Origin: Phycisphaeraceae bacterium
GTDB taxonomy: Bacteria > Planctomycetota > Phycisphaerae > Phycisphaerales > UBA1924
NCBI GenBank assembly: GCA_019636795.1
Contig: JAHBWW010000001.1
Span: 1 to 64,000, forward strand
DNA length: 64,000 bases
Reading direction: 5' to 3'
Made by a program: the position numbers and the translations under genes. The notes beneath the pieces are model-generated. The model saw only the letters and a list, made by a program, of their open reading frames with translations, searched no databases and was not told where the DNA came from. Shown here piece by piece: positions 50,744 to 60,365 of this stretch (positions are counted from its first letter, which is position 1; the number at the start of each line of letters is the position of its first letter).

Positions 50744-52002
50744 GGGTGCGCATGTTTTTTCGACGGATGGTTGTGGGTTTGATGGTGGCAGCGGGGATTG
50801 CACCCGCCGCGGATGACAGTGGCTGGATCATCTGGGATCGGGATCTGAACGTGACTCGCGGCAGGCTCGTGTCGCTCGGTGAATCTGGAGTTCAGATCGA
50901 AGATCGTGATGGAGTGCGGCATGTGTTGACGATGGACCGCATCGCGGCACTGGTGGACGCTGACCCGCAACACTGGACGGTGGAAAGTGGGAGTCTGAGC
51001 GACTTGCGCGTCGGATCGGGAGTGCCCGTTGCGCTCGAACTGACGGACGGGCAGCGATGGATGGGTCAGTGGCTTGAATCGGAGGCGGAGGCGGCGGAGG
51101 TGCTGCGCGTTCGGATCGTGCGCGTGGGCGAGATTGAGATTCCACTCGATCTCGTGGCGAGACTGGCGTTTCGCGAGCGAGAAGATGCAAGGCCGGCAAG
51201 ATTGCCCGATGTTGACGTTGTGCACCTGGTCAATGGCGATCGGCTGCTGGGCACTGTGATTGGTGTCGGGCGCGAAGTGGAGATCGAGAGCGAAGGCAGC
51301 GTAGTGAGCGTACTGCGGAGCAGTGTTGCGGAGATCGAGTTTTCGAATCCGGCGTCGGTGGGGCCTCCGATGCGGGTGTGGCTATCGGGGTCGCGTGTGT
51401 TTGGTGCGGCGGCAATAACGGGGATTGGGCTTTCCGATGCTGCCATTCGGGCGGTGGGTCCGAAGTGGGGGAGGCAGGAGGCGGCGACGATTGGCGCGGT
51501 GCGGCTGTGGGAGCCCGAGCGCGATTCTGTTGTCGTCGGCATGGAGTTTGTGCCCGCACAGTTGGTTGCGTGGTCGTCGCTGCCGATCGCTTCGGTCGTT
51601 CCCGAGGCGGGGCGACGCTGGACGCGCGATGTAGAGCGAGTAGAGCCCTCGAAACTTGGGAGTCAGACTTTGCGGCTTTCTGGTCCGATGGCGGTGACGT
51701 GGCGTCTGCCGCCGCACGGGCAGCGAGCCAGCGGCGTGTTCTCACTCGGGGAAGGGGCGGGCGAATGGGCGGACTGCGTTGTGCGCGTCGAACAGGGCGG
51801 AAACGTGCGGTGGGAGTCGCGTCTGCGGCCAAGCGAGGCAACCGCAGCGTTCACGATCGATCTGGCGGGTGACCGCGAGATCACGGTGCGGGTGGTGTCA
51901 GGGGCGTTTGGACCGATCCAAAATGAGATCGAGTTGCGATGGGGATGGGTGCTGGTGCCGAGTGCTGACGAAAGTGACGGGCGGACACTCCCAAGAAGGT
52001 GA
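50740..52002 (+). CDS. Secreted protein of unknown function in the BatA-type operon
   Basis: 420 residues from ATG 50740 (4-bp overlap with the previous stop) or 408 from ATG 50752, which has GAGGGTG upstream. Signal peptide MFFRRMVVGLMVAAGIAPAA. The rest is beta-rich with repeated patterns such as WDRDLNVTRGRLVSLGESGV and VHLVNGDRLLGTVIGVGREV, like the Sm/SH3-type repeats in other exported planctomycete proteins. Possibly a periplasmic adaptor of the same complex. No family name assigned. Confidence 0.72.
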   Translation: MRVRMFFRRMVVGLMVAAGIAPAADDSGWIIWDRDLNVTRGRLVSLGESGVQIEDRDGVRHVLTMDRIAALVDADPQHWTVESGSLSDLRVGSGVPVALELTDGQRWMGQWLESEAEAAEVLRVRIVRVGEIEIPLDLVARLAFREREDARPARLPDVDVVHLVNGDRLLGTVIGVGREVEIESEGSVVSVLRSSVAEIEFSNPASVGPPMRVWLSGSRVFGAAAITGIGLSDAAIRAVGPKWGRQEAATIGAVRLWEPERDSVVVGMEFVPAQLVAWSSLPIASVVPEAGRRWTRDVERVEPSKLGSQTLRLSGPMAVTWRLPPHGQRASGVFSLGEGAGEWADCVVRVEQGGNVRWESRLRPSEATAAFTIDLAGDREITVRVVSGAFGPIQNEIELRWGWVLVPSADESDGRTLPRR

Positions 52003-52032
52003 TGGGGCCATGGCCTCTGAAGGGAGCGCACG

Positions 52033-52275
52033 ATGCATACGCCTAAGGAACCTGCGATTGGATACCTGTTGTGGCTGTTGGGGCTGATTGGATTTTGTGG
52101 GATTCACCGGTTCTACATGGGCAAGTGGGTGACGGGCCTGCTGTGGTTCTTCACGCTTGGGCTGCTTGGAATCGGTCAGTTGATTGACCTGATCCTGATT
52201 CCGTCGATGGCGGCTTCAACGAATTGGCGCCATGCGGTGCGCGGAAGGCTTGTGGGTCAGCCTTTGCCGGCGTGA
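52033..52275 (+). CDS. TM2-domain protein
   Basis: An 80-residue protein with AGGGAG upstream. Two membrane helices with the TM2 motif: YLLWLLGLIGFCGIHRFYMG, then KWVTGLLWFFTLGLLGIGQL and IDLILIP. The HRFYMGK turn is diagnostic. Role unknown. Last gene of the + strand block, convergent with the amidohydrolase-like gene. Confidence 0.88.
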   Translation: MHTPKEPAIGYLLWLLGLIGFCGIHRFYMGKWVTGLLWFFTLGLLGIGQLIDLILIPSMAASTNWRHAVRGRLVGQPLPA

Positions 52276-52292
52276 GGAATCCGGGCGACGCT

Positions 52293-53651
52293 TCAAGGGT
52301 TGCGCTGATCGAGTGCATCGAGTTGGCGGTACTTCTCGATGTACTTGTCGCGCAGTTGTGTCTGCTTGTTGGACAGGTCAATGTGTCGGCCATCGATGAA
52401 GGCGTGTGCGACATTGGTTGTGATTTCGAGGGGGCTGCCATCGGTGATGATGATGGTGGCTGCCTTGCCGGGTTCGAGTGAACCGAGCAGATGCCCCACG
52501 CCGAGAATCTGTGCGGGGGCGAGTGTGATGGCGCGAATGGCGACATGCGGGTCGAGGCCGTGGGCGACCGCCATCGCGGCGTCGTAAGGGAGATTGCGAA
52601 CGTTGGCATCGGTGTCGGCGGGCGCGAAGCACCAGGCGACTCCGGCGGCTTCGAGGCGAGCGGGATGAGTGAAGGCTTCGTTGTGGTCGGCGTCGGCACG
52701 GCGCGGGAAGCCGAGCGGGTCGGTCAGGATGACTGGGACGTTGTGTTCTTTGAGCAAATCTGAGCAGAGGTGGGCATCGCGTCCGCCGACGATGACTGGC
52801 CGAAGCTCGCTGGCCAAAGCCCACTCGACAGCGGACGTGATGGCGCTGAGTTCGGACGCGGCGATGAAGACCGGGCGTTGTTCGTGGCCTGAGCGGAGTT
52901 GAGGCTCGACGGCTTCGAGCCGAAGATCGATGGTGCGATTTTCCTGTGCGTGGGAGTGGTAAGAGCGTGCGTGAGCAAAGAAATCGGAGATGGTGCGCAG
53001 GCGGTCCTTGGCGCGATCGTTAGCGTCGGGCTTGCCGGTCCAGCGGTTGGGTGCGCGGTAGGTTTGTGGCCAGTTGATGCAGAGGCCGGCGGCATCGAGG
53101 ATGGTCAGATCTTCACACGTCCAGCCGTCAAGACGGATGACGGACGCGCGGCCTGGGATTAGCCCGCCTGCGGGGAAGACGGCGGCGGTGAGGACGCCGT
53201 TCGTGCGGGCGACGGGAATGAGAGTTGAATCAGGATTGATGCTGACGGCGGCGCGGACTTCGGGTGTGATGTCTCCGACTTCGCGTGTGTCGCGCATGGC
53301 GCGAACGGCGGAGATTTCGGTGAGGCCGAGCTCGGTCTTGGCAGCGATGAGGCCGGGATAGATGTGGAAGCCCGAGACGTCAAGAGTCTGGGTGCCGGTC
53401 GGGAGGGGCGGGGCGGCGGAGCGCGGGCCGATGTAGGTGATTCGGCCATTTTCGAAAAGGAGCATCGCATTGTCAATGTGTGGCGAAGAGATTGGGTGTG
53501 CCGTCGCCCCAATCAGCGCGATGGGGTGGGCTTGCGGCGGGGAGGCGGGAATCAGGTCTTGAGCGATTGCGGGAGTGAGCGAAACCAGAAAGGTCAAAAG
53601 GAGGCCGACGGCGCGCGAAGTGCTGGTGAAAAGCGTGGCATGGTTTTGCAT
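52293..53651 (-). CDS. Secreted amidohydrolase-like protein, metal site degenerate
   Basis: About 452 residues from ATG 53651 (an ATG at 53672 is also possible). Signal peptide with LLLTFLVSLTPAIAQ. It has the amidohydrolase frame: LDVSGFHIYPGLIAAKTELG at the first-strand position, AITLAPAQILGVGHLLGSLE and PGKAATIIITDG near the end. The HxH after PGLI is replaced by AKT, so zinc binding there is lost. This subtype is known from planctomycetes and Bacteroidetes and may bind rather than hydrolyse. Confidence 0.85.
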   Translation of the reverse strand: MQNHATLFTSTSRAVGLLLTFLVSLTPAIAQDLIPASPPQAHPIALIGATAHPISSPHIDNAMLLFENGRITYIGPRSAAPPLPTGTQTLDVSGFHIYPGLIAAKTELGLTEISAVRAMRDTREVGDITPEVRAAVSINPDSTLIPVARTNGVLTAAVFPAGGLIPGRASVIRLDGWTCEDLTILDAAGLCINWPQTYRAPNRWTGKPDANDRAKDRLRTISDFFAHARSYHSHAQENRTIDLRLEAVEPQLRSGHEQRPVFIAASELSAITSAVEWALASELRPVIVGGRDAHLCSDLLKEHNVPVILTDPLGFPRRADADHNEAFTHPARLEAAGVAWCFAPADTDANVRNLPYDAAMAVAHGLDPHVAIRAITLAPAQILGVGHLLGSLEPGKAATIIITDGSPLEITTNVAHAFIDGRHIDLSNKQTQLRDKYIEKYRQLDALDQRNP

Positions 53652-53722
53652 GAGCGAAGTGTAAGGGATCATCGAAGGCGGAGAAGTCTGCGCGACTAAA
53701 GTATGGGCACGAAAATCGGACG

Positions 53723-55393
53723 GTGGGTGTGTGGCGGAGCGATCCCTTGCTGAATTGGCTGTCTCGCGTGATTCGTGTGGTGGTGGGGCTGGTGCTGCTG
53801 GCGACGGCGCTGGCGTTCTTTGCATGGATGGCGAGCGGGCGAGAGCAGCCGGAACTCAAGGCGGAGGTGATTTCGCCGCTGCTGGTGCGTGGGCTGGTCA
53901 TCGAGCCTCAGGAAGTCAGCCGCACCTGGAATGGGTATGGCACAGCCCGGGCGATGGTGAGCGCCGATGTGGCGTCGGAAGTGGCGGCACGTGTGGTCGA
54001 GCGTCCGGAGTGGCTCGAACCGGGAGCGGAGGTCAGGGCGGGGCAGGTGCTGCTGCGGCTGGACCGGATTGACTTCGAGATTGCGGCTGCTGGCGCGCAA
54101 CAGAGTATCGAATCGCTTGTGGCGCAGATCGAAGCGTTGACGATCGAAGCGGCATCGCTTGAGCGACAAATCGTACTGGCGGCGGAAGAGACAGAGATTG
54201 CGCGTCGAGACGCGCAGCGGGCGCGCGATGCTATCGAGCGTGGCGCGGGGAACTTGAGCGAGATCGACCAGTGGCTCAGCTCGCAGCGACGAGCCGAACG
54301 CTCGCTGGTTGCACTCGAGCAGCAGCGCGACTTGATTCCATCGCGCGTCCGCGATCTCGAGGCTCGCGTCGAATCGCAACGTGCGACACTACGGCAGGCT
54401 CAGGAAAATCTTTCGCGCACTGTGATCTCGTCACCGATTGATGGCGTGGTGCAGGACGTTGCTGTCAAAGCGGGCGAGTGGACGGCAACGGGGCGCACGG
54501 TGCTGCGGATCGTGGACCTGCGACGCATCGAGGTTCCGGTGAGGCTTGCTCCTGAGGCTGCTCAAACGGTGCGGCCCGGGGATGTTGCGGAGCTTCGACA
54601 GCGGGCCGAGAGCGAAATTTCATGGGTCGGGCGCGTTTCGCGCATTGCACCCGAGTCGGACGAACGCACGCGATCGATCGTGGCGTTTGTCGAAGTACAG
54701 CAGAGCGAGCCTCTCATCTTGAGGCCAGGGCAGTTTGTGGTGGTGTCGATTGAAGAGCAGGGCACATCGTTGCGAACGGTTGTGCCGAGACGGGCGATCC
54801 GAGGCGGGCGTGTCTTTGTGGCCACGAAGTCGGACGCACCGGAAGCGGCGATCTGGCCCGTCGCATCACGAATTGCCAATGCTATCGCGCGCCGTATCGC
54901 GGCGAGTTCATCGCTTGAGCAGGCTATCGAAACTGACCTTGATCTGCGTTTGCGCGAACACGCGCGGCTCGAAGTCGGGACCAGGGGTGATGAAATTGCG
55001 CAAGCTGCATCGCAACTCACGCGAGCGTGGATCGGCGAGGGCGGGTCGGAGTCACTGAGTCGCCAGATGATTGAATCGCTTGCTGCTGCTTTGACACCGG
55101 TTGTAGCCCAGTGGCTCCTCGCTACGGATCCGGCACTGCTGCCCGACTCGCTTCGGGATGATCTTGAAGTAGTACAGCGGTTGTCGGTTGCACATATGGT
55201 CGAAGTGGATATCGACTTTTCGGTTGAGACGTTGTTCGACACGCTCGACCCGATCGAAACACAATGGGCGATCGTGCGCCGTCGCGATGGGGAGTCGCTG
55301 GCGGGTTCGGTGCTGCTCGTGTCGAATCTGGAGCAGTTGGTCGAGGGCTCGCTGATTGAGATCGCGCTGCCGCAGAGCGAGGGGGCGCGGTGA
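53723..55393 (+). CDS. RND efflux periplasmic adaptor (HlyD/AcrA type), extended
   Basis: A 556-residue protein with one N-terminal membrane helix (VIRVVVGLVLLATALAFFAW). The lipoyl halves flank a coiled-coil hairpin (residues 120-230: SLVAQIEALTIEAASLERQI), followed by SPIDGVVQDVAVKAGEWTA and a beta-barrel. From about residue 370 on there are some 180 extra residues of helical character not usual for adaptors. It should link the inner-membrane pump encoded next to an outer channel. GTG start; stop overlaps the pump start by 4 bp (GTGA). Confidence 0.9.
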   Translation: MGVWRSDPLLNWLSRVIRVVVGLVLLATALAFFAWMASGREQPELKAEVISPLLVRGLVIEPQEVSRTWNGYGTARAMVSADVASEVAARVVERPEWLEPGAEVRAGQVLLRLDRIDFEIAAAGAQQSIESLVAQIEALTIEAASLERQIVLAAEETEIARRDAQRARDAIERGAGNLSEIDQWLSSQRRAERSLVALEQQRDLIPSRVRDLEARVESQRATLRQAQENLSRTVISSPIDGVVQDVAVKAGEWTATGRTVLRIVDLRRIEVPVRLAPEAAQTVRPGDVAELRQRAESEISWVGRVSRIAPESDERTRSIVAFVEVQQSEPLILRPGQFVVVSIEEQGTSLRTVVPRRAIRGGRVFVATKSDAPEAAIWPVASRIANAIARRIAASSSLEQAIETDLDLRLREHARLEVGTRGDEIAQAASQLTRAWIGEGGSESLSRQMIESLAAALTPVVAQWLLATDPALLPDSLRDDLEVVQRLSVAHMVEVDIDFSVETLFDTLDPIETQWAIVRRRDGESLAGSVLLVSNLEQLVEGSLIEIALPQSEGAR

Positions 55394-58300
55394 GTCTTCC
55401 TTCGTTTGGTGTGCGCAATCCGGTCGTCGCTAATCTGACGATGTTCGCGATCATCGCGGCCGGGTTGATCTTTGGCCTGACGCTACGGCGGGAGTTCTTT
55501 CCGGAGGTCGCAGCTCGGCAGTTGATTGTGGTTGCGCCGTATCCTGGCGCGGCACCCGACGAGATCGAGCGAGCGCTGGCGATCAAAATCGAGGATCGTT
55601 TGGCCGATCTCAAAGGTGTCAAGGAGATCAACACGACGGTCAACGAAAGCCTCGCAACTGTGCGTATTGAGTTTCGTGAGGGCGTGGATATTGATGAAAT
55701 GGTGGCTGAAGCCAAGCGTGAGATCGACGCCTTGCAGGATCTGCCCGATCAGGCCGACCGGATCACGATTTCGAAGATCGAGCCATTGCTTCCGGTCATC
55801 ATTGTGACGATCTTCGGCGATGGCGACGAAATGTCTCTCAAGGCTGCGATCAGGCAGGTCGAGGATGATCTCAAGTCGATCCCCGGCATGGGTGATATTG
55901 CGATTGGTGGTGTGCGGCGCGACGAGATCGCTGTCGAGGTGCGGCCCGAGGCGATGCTGGAATATGGGCTGAGCCTGACCGATGTCGCTGATCGGATTCG
56001 CAGCGCGATGATTGAACTGCCCGGCGGGAGCGTGCGCTCGACCACGCAGACACTGGGTGTGCGCGCGGTGGGAGTCGAAGAGCGTGCGGCTGCGATTCGC
56101 GAGATCGTGGTGCAGGCTTCGGCGGGGGGATCGGTGGTCCGTCTGGCGGACATCGCAGATGTGCGAGATGCGTTCGTGGATCAGGACCGGCGGTTTCGAT
56201 TCAATGGCAAGCCAACGGTTTCGGCGACGGTGTTCAAGAAGGGGGATCAGGACATCGTGAAGATGTCCGAGATTGTGAAGGCGTATGTGGCGGGGCGGCG
56301 TGGAGAGCCGCTGAAGATGACGCTGAGCGATCGGTTGATGGCTGGCGCGGGCGGCCAGGCCGGGGCTGCGTCTGCGCGCGTGCAGGCGTATCAACTGGGG
56401 GTGCAGCGTGGGCCCCCGCCGGGGGAGATTGCGACGACAACGGACCTTGCTCGTTTTGTCGTCGGGCGACTCGACTTGCTGACCCGCAATGCGCTCTGGG
56501 GCGGGATGCTTGTGTTCATCACGCTCGTGCTGTTGCTCAACTGGCGCGTGTCGTTCTGGGTTGCGGTGGGGTTGGTTATTTCGCTGCTTGGAACGCTTGT
56601 GGTGATGAGGGCTGCTGGAATCACGCTGAACCTTCTGACGATGTTCGGGCTGATTATCGTGATCGGAATTCTCGTTGACGATGCGATTGTGGTTGCTGAG
56701 AACATTACGGCCAAGCATGAGCAGGGCCTGTCATCGAGTCAGTCGGCGATCGAAGGAACGACGCAGGTGGCGTGGCCTGTGGTGGCGACGGTCCTGACGA
56801 CGGTTGCGGCATTTCTGCCATTGGCGTTGATCGGCGGGAGCATCGGCGACTTCATGCGTGTGCTTCCGATTGTGGTGGCCTGCTCATTGTTCGTGTCGCT
56901 GATCGAGAGCCTGTTTATTCTTCCGGCGCATATGTCGCATTCGCTTCGTGCACGCGACACCAAGCACAGCGGCCTGCGCAAGGCACTCGGGTCGATCGAG
57001 AAGCGCTGCGATACAGCTCGCGATGCGCTGTTTTCGCGGTTCATCACGCCGCTGTACACCCGATCGTTGCGCGTCGCGTTGCGGCATCGCTACCTGAGCC
57101 TGATCGCTGTTGTTTCGATTGCCGTGGTTTCGGTCGGGCTGGTGGCGGGTGGGAAGCTTGAGTTCATTTTCTTCGAAACCGATGACAGTGAAACGTTGAA
57201 CATCGAACTGCGCATGCCGGTCGGAACGCCAGTTTCGGAAACCGACAAGTACATACGGCTGATCGAAGCGGCGGTGGTCAAGCAGCCGGAAGTGTTGACT
57301 GTGTTTTCGCAATCGGGGGAGATCGGTGACATCGACGGGAGCGGCGGAGGTGCGTCGTCGGGGCATGTCGGGCAACTCATACTTGAGCTGCGGCCCGTGG
57401 AAGAGCGACTGAGGCTCGACCAGCGCAAGAGCGAGGACGTGATGCTGTCGATCCGCTCGGAAGTCGGCGCGTTGCCAGGGATCAAGAGCCTGCGGATGCG
57501 TGGAGTCTCGGGCGGCCCTGGTGGGGCCAATCTGACGTTCACGGTTACGGGGCGCGACCGCGAACAGATCATGGTGGCTGTGGATCGGATGCAGCATCGT
57601 CTTGCAGAGTTTGCCGGCGTCTTTGACATCTCGAACGATACTGATTCGGGTCAGCGTGAGTTGCGATTCACGCTTCGCGATGGCGCGACGGAGCTGGGTT
57701 TTACGCGTGCCACGCTCGGCCGACAGATTCAGGGTGCGGTGTTCGGGATCGATGCTTACACGTTTGCGGGGTTTCGCGAGGATGTGGATGTGCGCGTGAT
57801 GTTGCCGCGAGCGATCCGACAGAGCGAAGAGGCGATCGAGAATCTGCATGTCTTTACGCCCGCGGGTGTCCCGGTGCAGATCAAGGACGTGGCGCACATT
57901 GAAGAGAGGGAATCGTTCTCGACGTTGCGTCGGCTTGATCGCAGGCGCGCTGTGACCGTGACGGCAGATGTTGACCGCGGAGTCGGTGCGAACCCTGAGT
58001 CTATTGCGGCAAACCTTCAGCCATTCCTTCGTCAACTGGAGCGAGAGCACCCTGGCGTGCGAATTCTGGAGCGTGGGCGGCAAAAGGACTTCGCCGAGTC
58101 GATGAGCACGTTGCCTCTGGGCATGCTGGTGGCGTGCGGGTTGATTTATCTTGTTCTGGCGTGGCTTTTTGCGTCGTATGTGCAGCCTCTGGTCGTGATG
58201 AGCGCGATTCCATTTGCGACAATCGGAATGATCTGGGGACACTTCGTTCTGGGCTATGACCTGACATTTCTGTCGCTGATCGGTTTTGTGGCGCTTACCG

Positions 58301-58791
58301 GCGTCGTCGTGAATGACTCATTGATTTTCATGGAGTTCTTCAATGGTGAACGCCGACGAGGGCTTGGCGTCGTGGAAGCATCGATCGCAGCGGGTCGGGC
58401 GCGCATTCGCGCGATTCTGCTCACAACGATCACGACGGTTCTGGGATTGATGCCGCTGATTCTCGAGAAGAGTTTTCAAGCGCGGTTTCTCGTGCCGATG
58501 GCCATCACGATCTCGGGCGGATTGATCTCTGCAACGGTGATTATTCTGATGCTCCTGCCGTGTCTGCTGCTGATTGTCGATGACTGCAAGCGCCTGCTGC
58601 GTGCGCTCTGGACGGGCACCTGGACTCCCTCGCCCGACCCGATGGGGGTTCTGGTCGGAAGTGTCCCGACGCGGCACAACGCAACCGGGACAGGAGATTT
58701 CAGCGCCAAAGCCGATTCGAACGCTCCAGTCGCAAAAGGCACGGAATCGCGTGAGGCGCTCGATTCCGGTGAAGTGCGCGATACGGAGTGA
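55390..58791 (+). CDS. RND-family efflux transporter (AcrB/MexF-like)
   Basis: A 1133-residue inner-membrane proton-driven pump. The N-terminus SLPSFGVRNPVVANLTMFAI gives helix 1; then two periplasmic porter domains (PYPGAAPDEIERALA). The TM4 proton relay pair Asp430-Asp431 lies in GILVDDAIVVAENI. The second half repeats the plan and ends in helices with VVVNDSLIFMEFFN. A 60-residue hydrophilic tail is extra. Export substrate unknown; the proton pair predicts active transport. Operon with the adaptor; no outer-membrane channel in view. Confidence 0.93.
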   Translation: MSLPSFGVRNPVVANLTMFAIIAAGLIFGLTLRREFFPEVAARQLIVVAPYPGAAPDEIERALAIKIEDRLADLKGVKEINTTVNESLATVRIEFREGVDIDEMVAEAKREIDALQDLPDQADRITISKIEPLLPVIIVTIFGDGDEMSLKAAIRQVEDDLKSIPGMGDIAIGGVRRDEIAVEVRPEAMLEYGLSLTDVADRIRSAMIELPGGSVRSTTQTLGVRAVGVEERAAAIREIVVQASAGGSVVRLADIADVRDAFVDQDRRFRFNGKPTVSATVFKKGDQDIVKMSEIVKAYVAGRRGEPLKMTLSDRLMAGAGGQAGAASARVQAYQLGVQRGPPPGEIATTTDLARFVVGRLDLLTRNALWGGMLVFITLVLLLNWRVSFWVAVGLVISLLGTLVVMRAAGITLNLLTMFGLIIVIGILVDDAIVVAENITAKHEQGLSSSQSAIEGTTQVAWPVVATVLTTVAAFLPLALIGGSIGDFMRVLPIVVACSLFVSLIESLFILPAHMSHSLRARDTKHSGLRKALGSIEKRCDTARDALFSRFITPLYTRSLRVALRHRYLSLIAVVSIAVVSVGLVAGGKLEFIFFETDDSETLNIELRMPVGTPVSETDKYIRLIEAAVVKQPEVLTVFSQSGEIGDIDGSGGGASSGHVGQLILELRPVEERLRLDQRKSEDVMLSIRSEVGALPGIKSLRMRGVSGGPGGANLTFTVTGRDREQIMVAVDRMQHRLAEFAGVFDISNDTDSGQRELRFTLRDGATELGFTRATLGRQIQGAVFGIDAYTFAGFREDVDVRVMLPRAIRQSEEAIENLHVFTPAGVPVQIKDVAHIEERESFSTLRRLDRRRAVTVTADVDRGVGANPESIAANLQPFLRQLEREHPGVRILERGRQKDFAESMSTLPLGMLVACGLIYLVLAWLFASYVQPLVVMSAIPFATIGMIWGHFVLGYDLTFLSLIGFVALTGVVVNDSLIFMEFFNGERRRGLGVVEASIAAGRARIRAILLTTITTVLGLMPLILEKSFQARFLVPMAITISGGLISATVIILMLLPCLLLIVDDCKRLLRALWTGTWTPSPDPMGVLVGSVPTRHNATGTGDFSAKADSNAPVAKGTESREALDSGEVRDTE

Positions 58792-58838
58792 GTGCTCGCT
58801 GGTGATACAAGCGTGTCGCTGGGAGTGTTGCGAAGACC

Positions 58839-60275
58839 TCACTCGCGCACGACGATGAACCCTCGCCGCAAGCCTCGGATGACCTGAAAACGCACCCCCT
58901 CGCGGAAGTTAACGCGGTCGATGAGTTGTTTGAACTCATCGACAGAGCGAACCTGGTAGTTGGCCACGCCGTAGATGATGTCGTCGGGTTCGAGGCCTGA
59001 GCGTGCGAGCGGGCTGCTCGCGCGCAGATCGGTGATAAGCACGCCGGAAATGTCATTGCCCTGATACCCAAGTTCGCGGCTGATGTTTTCGGTGACGGTG
59101 GCGACGGTCACTCCGAGGCGATCGACTTCGAGCCCGCCGAAGACCTTGGTGTTGCGCTCGCCGCGATCACCGATGACAGCGTTGATTTCTCGCTGCTTGC
59201 CTTCGCGATAGATCGAAAGGCTCGTTTGTGTGCCGGGCGGCGTGATCTCGACGCCGGTGATGAGCGAGGCGGCGCCACTGACGGCGCGGCCGGCGATCGA
59301 GACGACAACATCACCGGACTTGAGTCCAGCAGCTGCAGCCGGGCTGTCCGCGAGGACTTCTGCGATGAGCACGCCTTTCTGATCTGCCGGCATACCAAAG
59401 GATCGGGCCAGATCTGGCGTGAGATCCTGCATGGTCACCCCGAGCCATCCGCGCCCGACGCGCCCGACTTCGATGAGGTTGCGCATGACACTTTTGACCA
59501 GATCGATTGGGATGGCGAATCCGATGCCAACCGAGCCGCCAGATTGCGAGGCGATGGCGGTGTTGATGCCGATGACGCGACCTTCGAGGTCAATGAGCGG
59601 ACCACCGGAGTTTCCGGGGTTGATTGCGGCGTCGGTCTGAATGAAGTCTTCGTAGTCCTTGAAGCGTTCGCTCACCAGTCCGATGCCGCGGCGACCCTTG
59701 GCACTGATGATGCCGGCTGTGACTGTGTTACTGAAACCGAACGGGCTTCCGATCGCCAGCACCCACTCGCCAACCTGAAGCGAACTCGATTCGCCGAGCG
59801 TGGCGGGCTGGAGGTTGTCGGCGTCGATTTTAAGGACTGCCAGATCGCGCTGGGGATCGGAACCGACGATGGTTGCCTGAAACTCTCGCCCGTCGGACAG
59901 CCGCACGACGAGTATGTCGGCCTGTTGGACGACATGGTTGTTGGTGAGGATCAGCCCGTGCTCGTCGGCGATGACGCCCGACCCCAGGCCTGTGGGCCTG
60001 AGAGTATCTGGCTCGAAAAGCCTGCGGCCAAAGAGATCGCGTCGAACACTCGCAACGCGCGACTGCGTTGTGATATGCACAACAGAAGGCTCAACACGCT
60101 CGGCAGCACGCTGAAACGCATTTGACAGGCTGCGGGCGTAGCGCAGTTCGACTTCGGCTGCGTCGTCACTTTGTGTCGCGTTGGACACGGCCCATGCGCT
60201 CGGTGTCAACACAAGCGAGCAGGCAGCCAGCAATGCGCACATTGGGCGAAGAATTCGGTCACGGGTTCTGGGCAT
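58839..60275 (-). CDS. degP: HtrA/DegP-like serine protease
   Basis: Start ATG 60275 with GGAGG 7 bases upstream; 478 residues. Signal peptide with CALLAACSLVLTPSAWA. Catalytic triad His114 (LTNNHVV), Asp144 (PQRDLAVLKI), Ser223 (NPGNSGGPL). Two PDZ domains follow, at about 290-380 (GWLGVTMQDLTPDLA) and 385-478. It degrades or refolds damaged periplasmic proteins. Upstream sit three tandem 11-bp repeats (60331-60363), likely a regulator site. Confidence 0.95.
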   Translation of the reverse strand: MPRTRDRILRPMCALLAACSLVLTPSAWAVSNATQSDDAAEVELRYARSLSNAFQRAAERVEPSVVHITTQSRVASVRRDLFGRRLFEPDTLRPTGLGSGVIADEHGLILTNNHVVQQADILVVRLSDGREFQATIVGSDPQRDLAVLKIDADNLQPATLGESSSLQVGEWVLAIGSPFGFSNTVTAGIISAKGRRGIGLVSERFKDYEDFIQTDAAINPGNSGGPLIDLEGRVIGINTAIASQSGGSVGIGFAIPIDLVKSVMRNLIEVGRVGRGWLGVTMQDLTPDLARSFGMPADQKGVLIAEVLADSPAAAAGLKSGDVVVSIAGRAVSGAASLITGVEITPPGTQTSLSIYREGKQREINAVIGDRGERNTKVFGGLEVDRLGVTVATVTENISRELGYQGNDISGVLITDLRASSPLARSGLEPDDIIYGVANYQVRSVDEFKQLIDRVNFREGVRFQVIRGLRRGFIVVRE

Positions 60276-60330
60276 GAAACGTCCTCCAGTTTTCACTTAT
60301 GCTTATAGGGAAATCCGCGTGCATAGGTTT

Positions 60331-60363
60331 GGTCGTGACAGGGGCGTGACAGGGACGTGACAG
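60331..60363. promoter_or_regulatory. Three tandem 11-bp repeats upstream of htrA
   Basis: GGTCGTGACAG, GGGCGTGACAG and GGACGTGACAG follow each other without gap (consensus GGNCGTGACAG; eleven bases is about one helix turn). They lie 56-88 bases upstream of the htrA start, ending two bases before the queD stop. A cooperative binding site on one face of the DNA is the natural reading. Confidence 0.6.
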
Positions 60364-60365
60364 TT

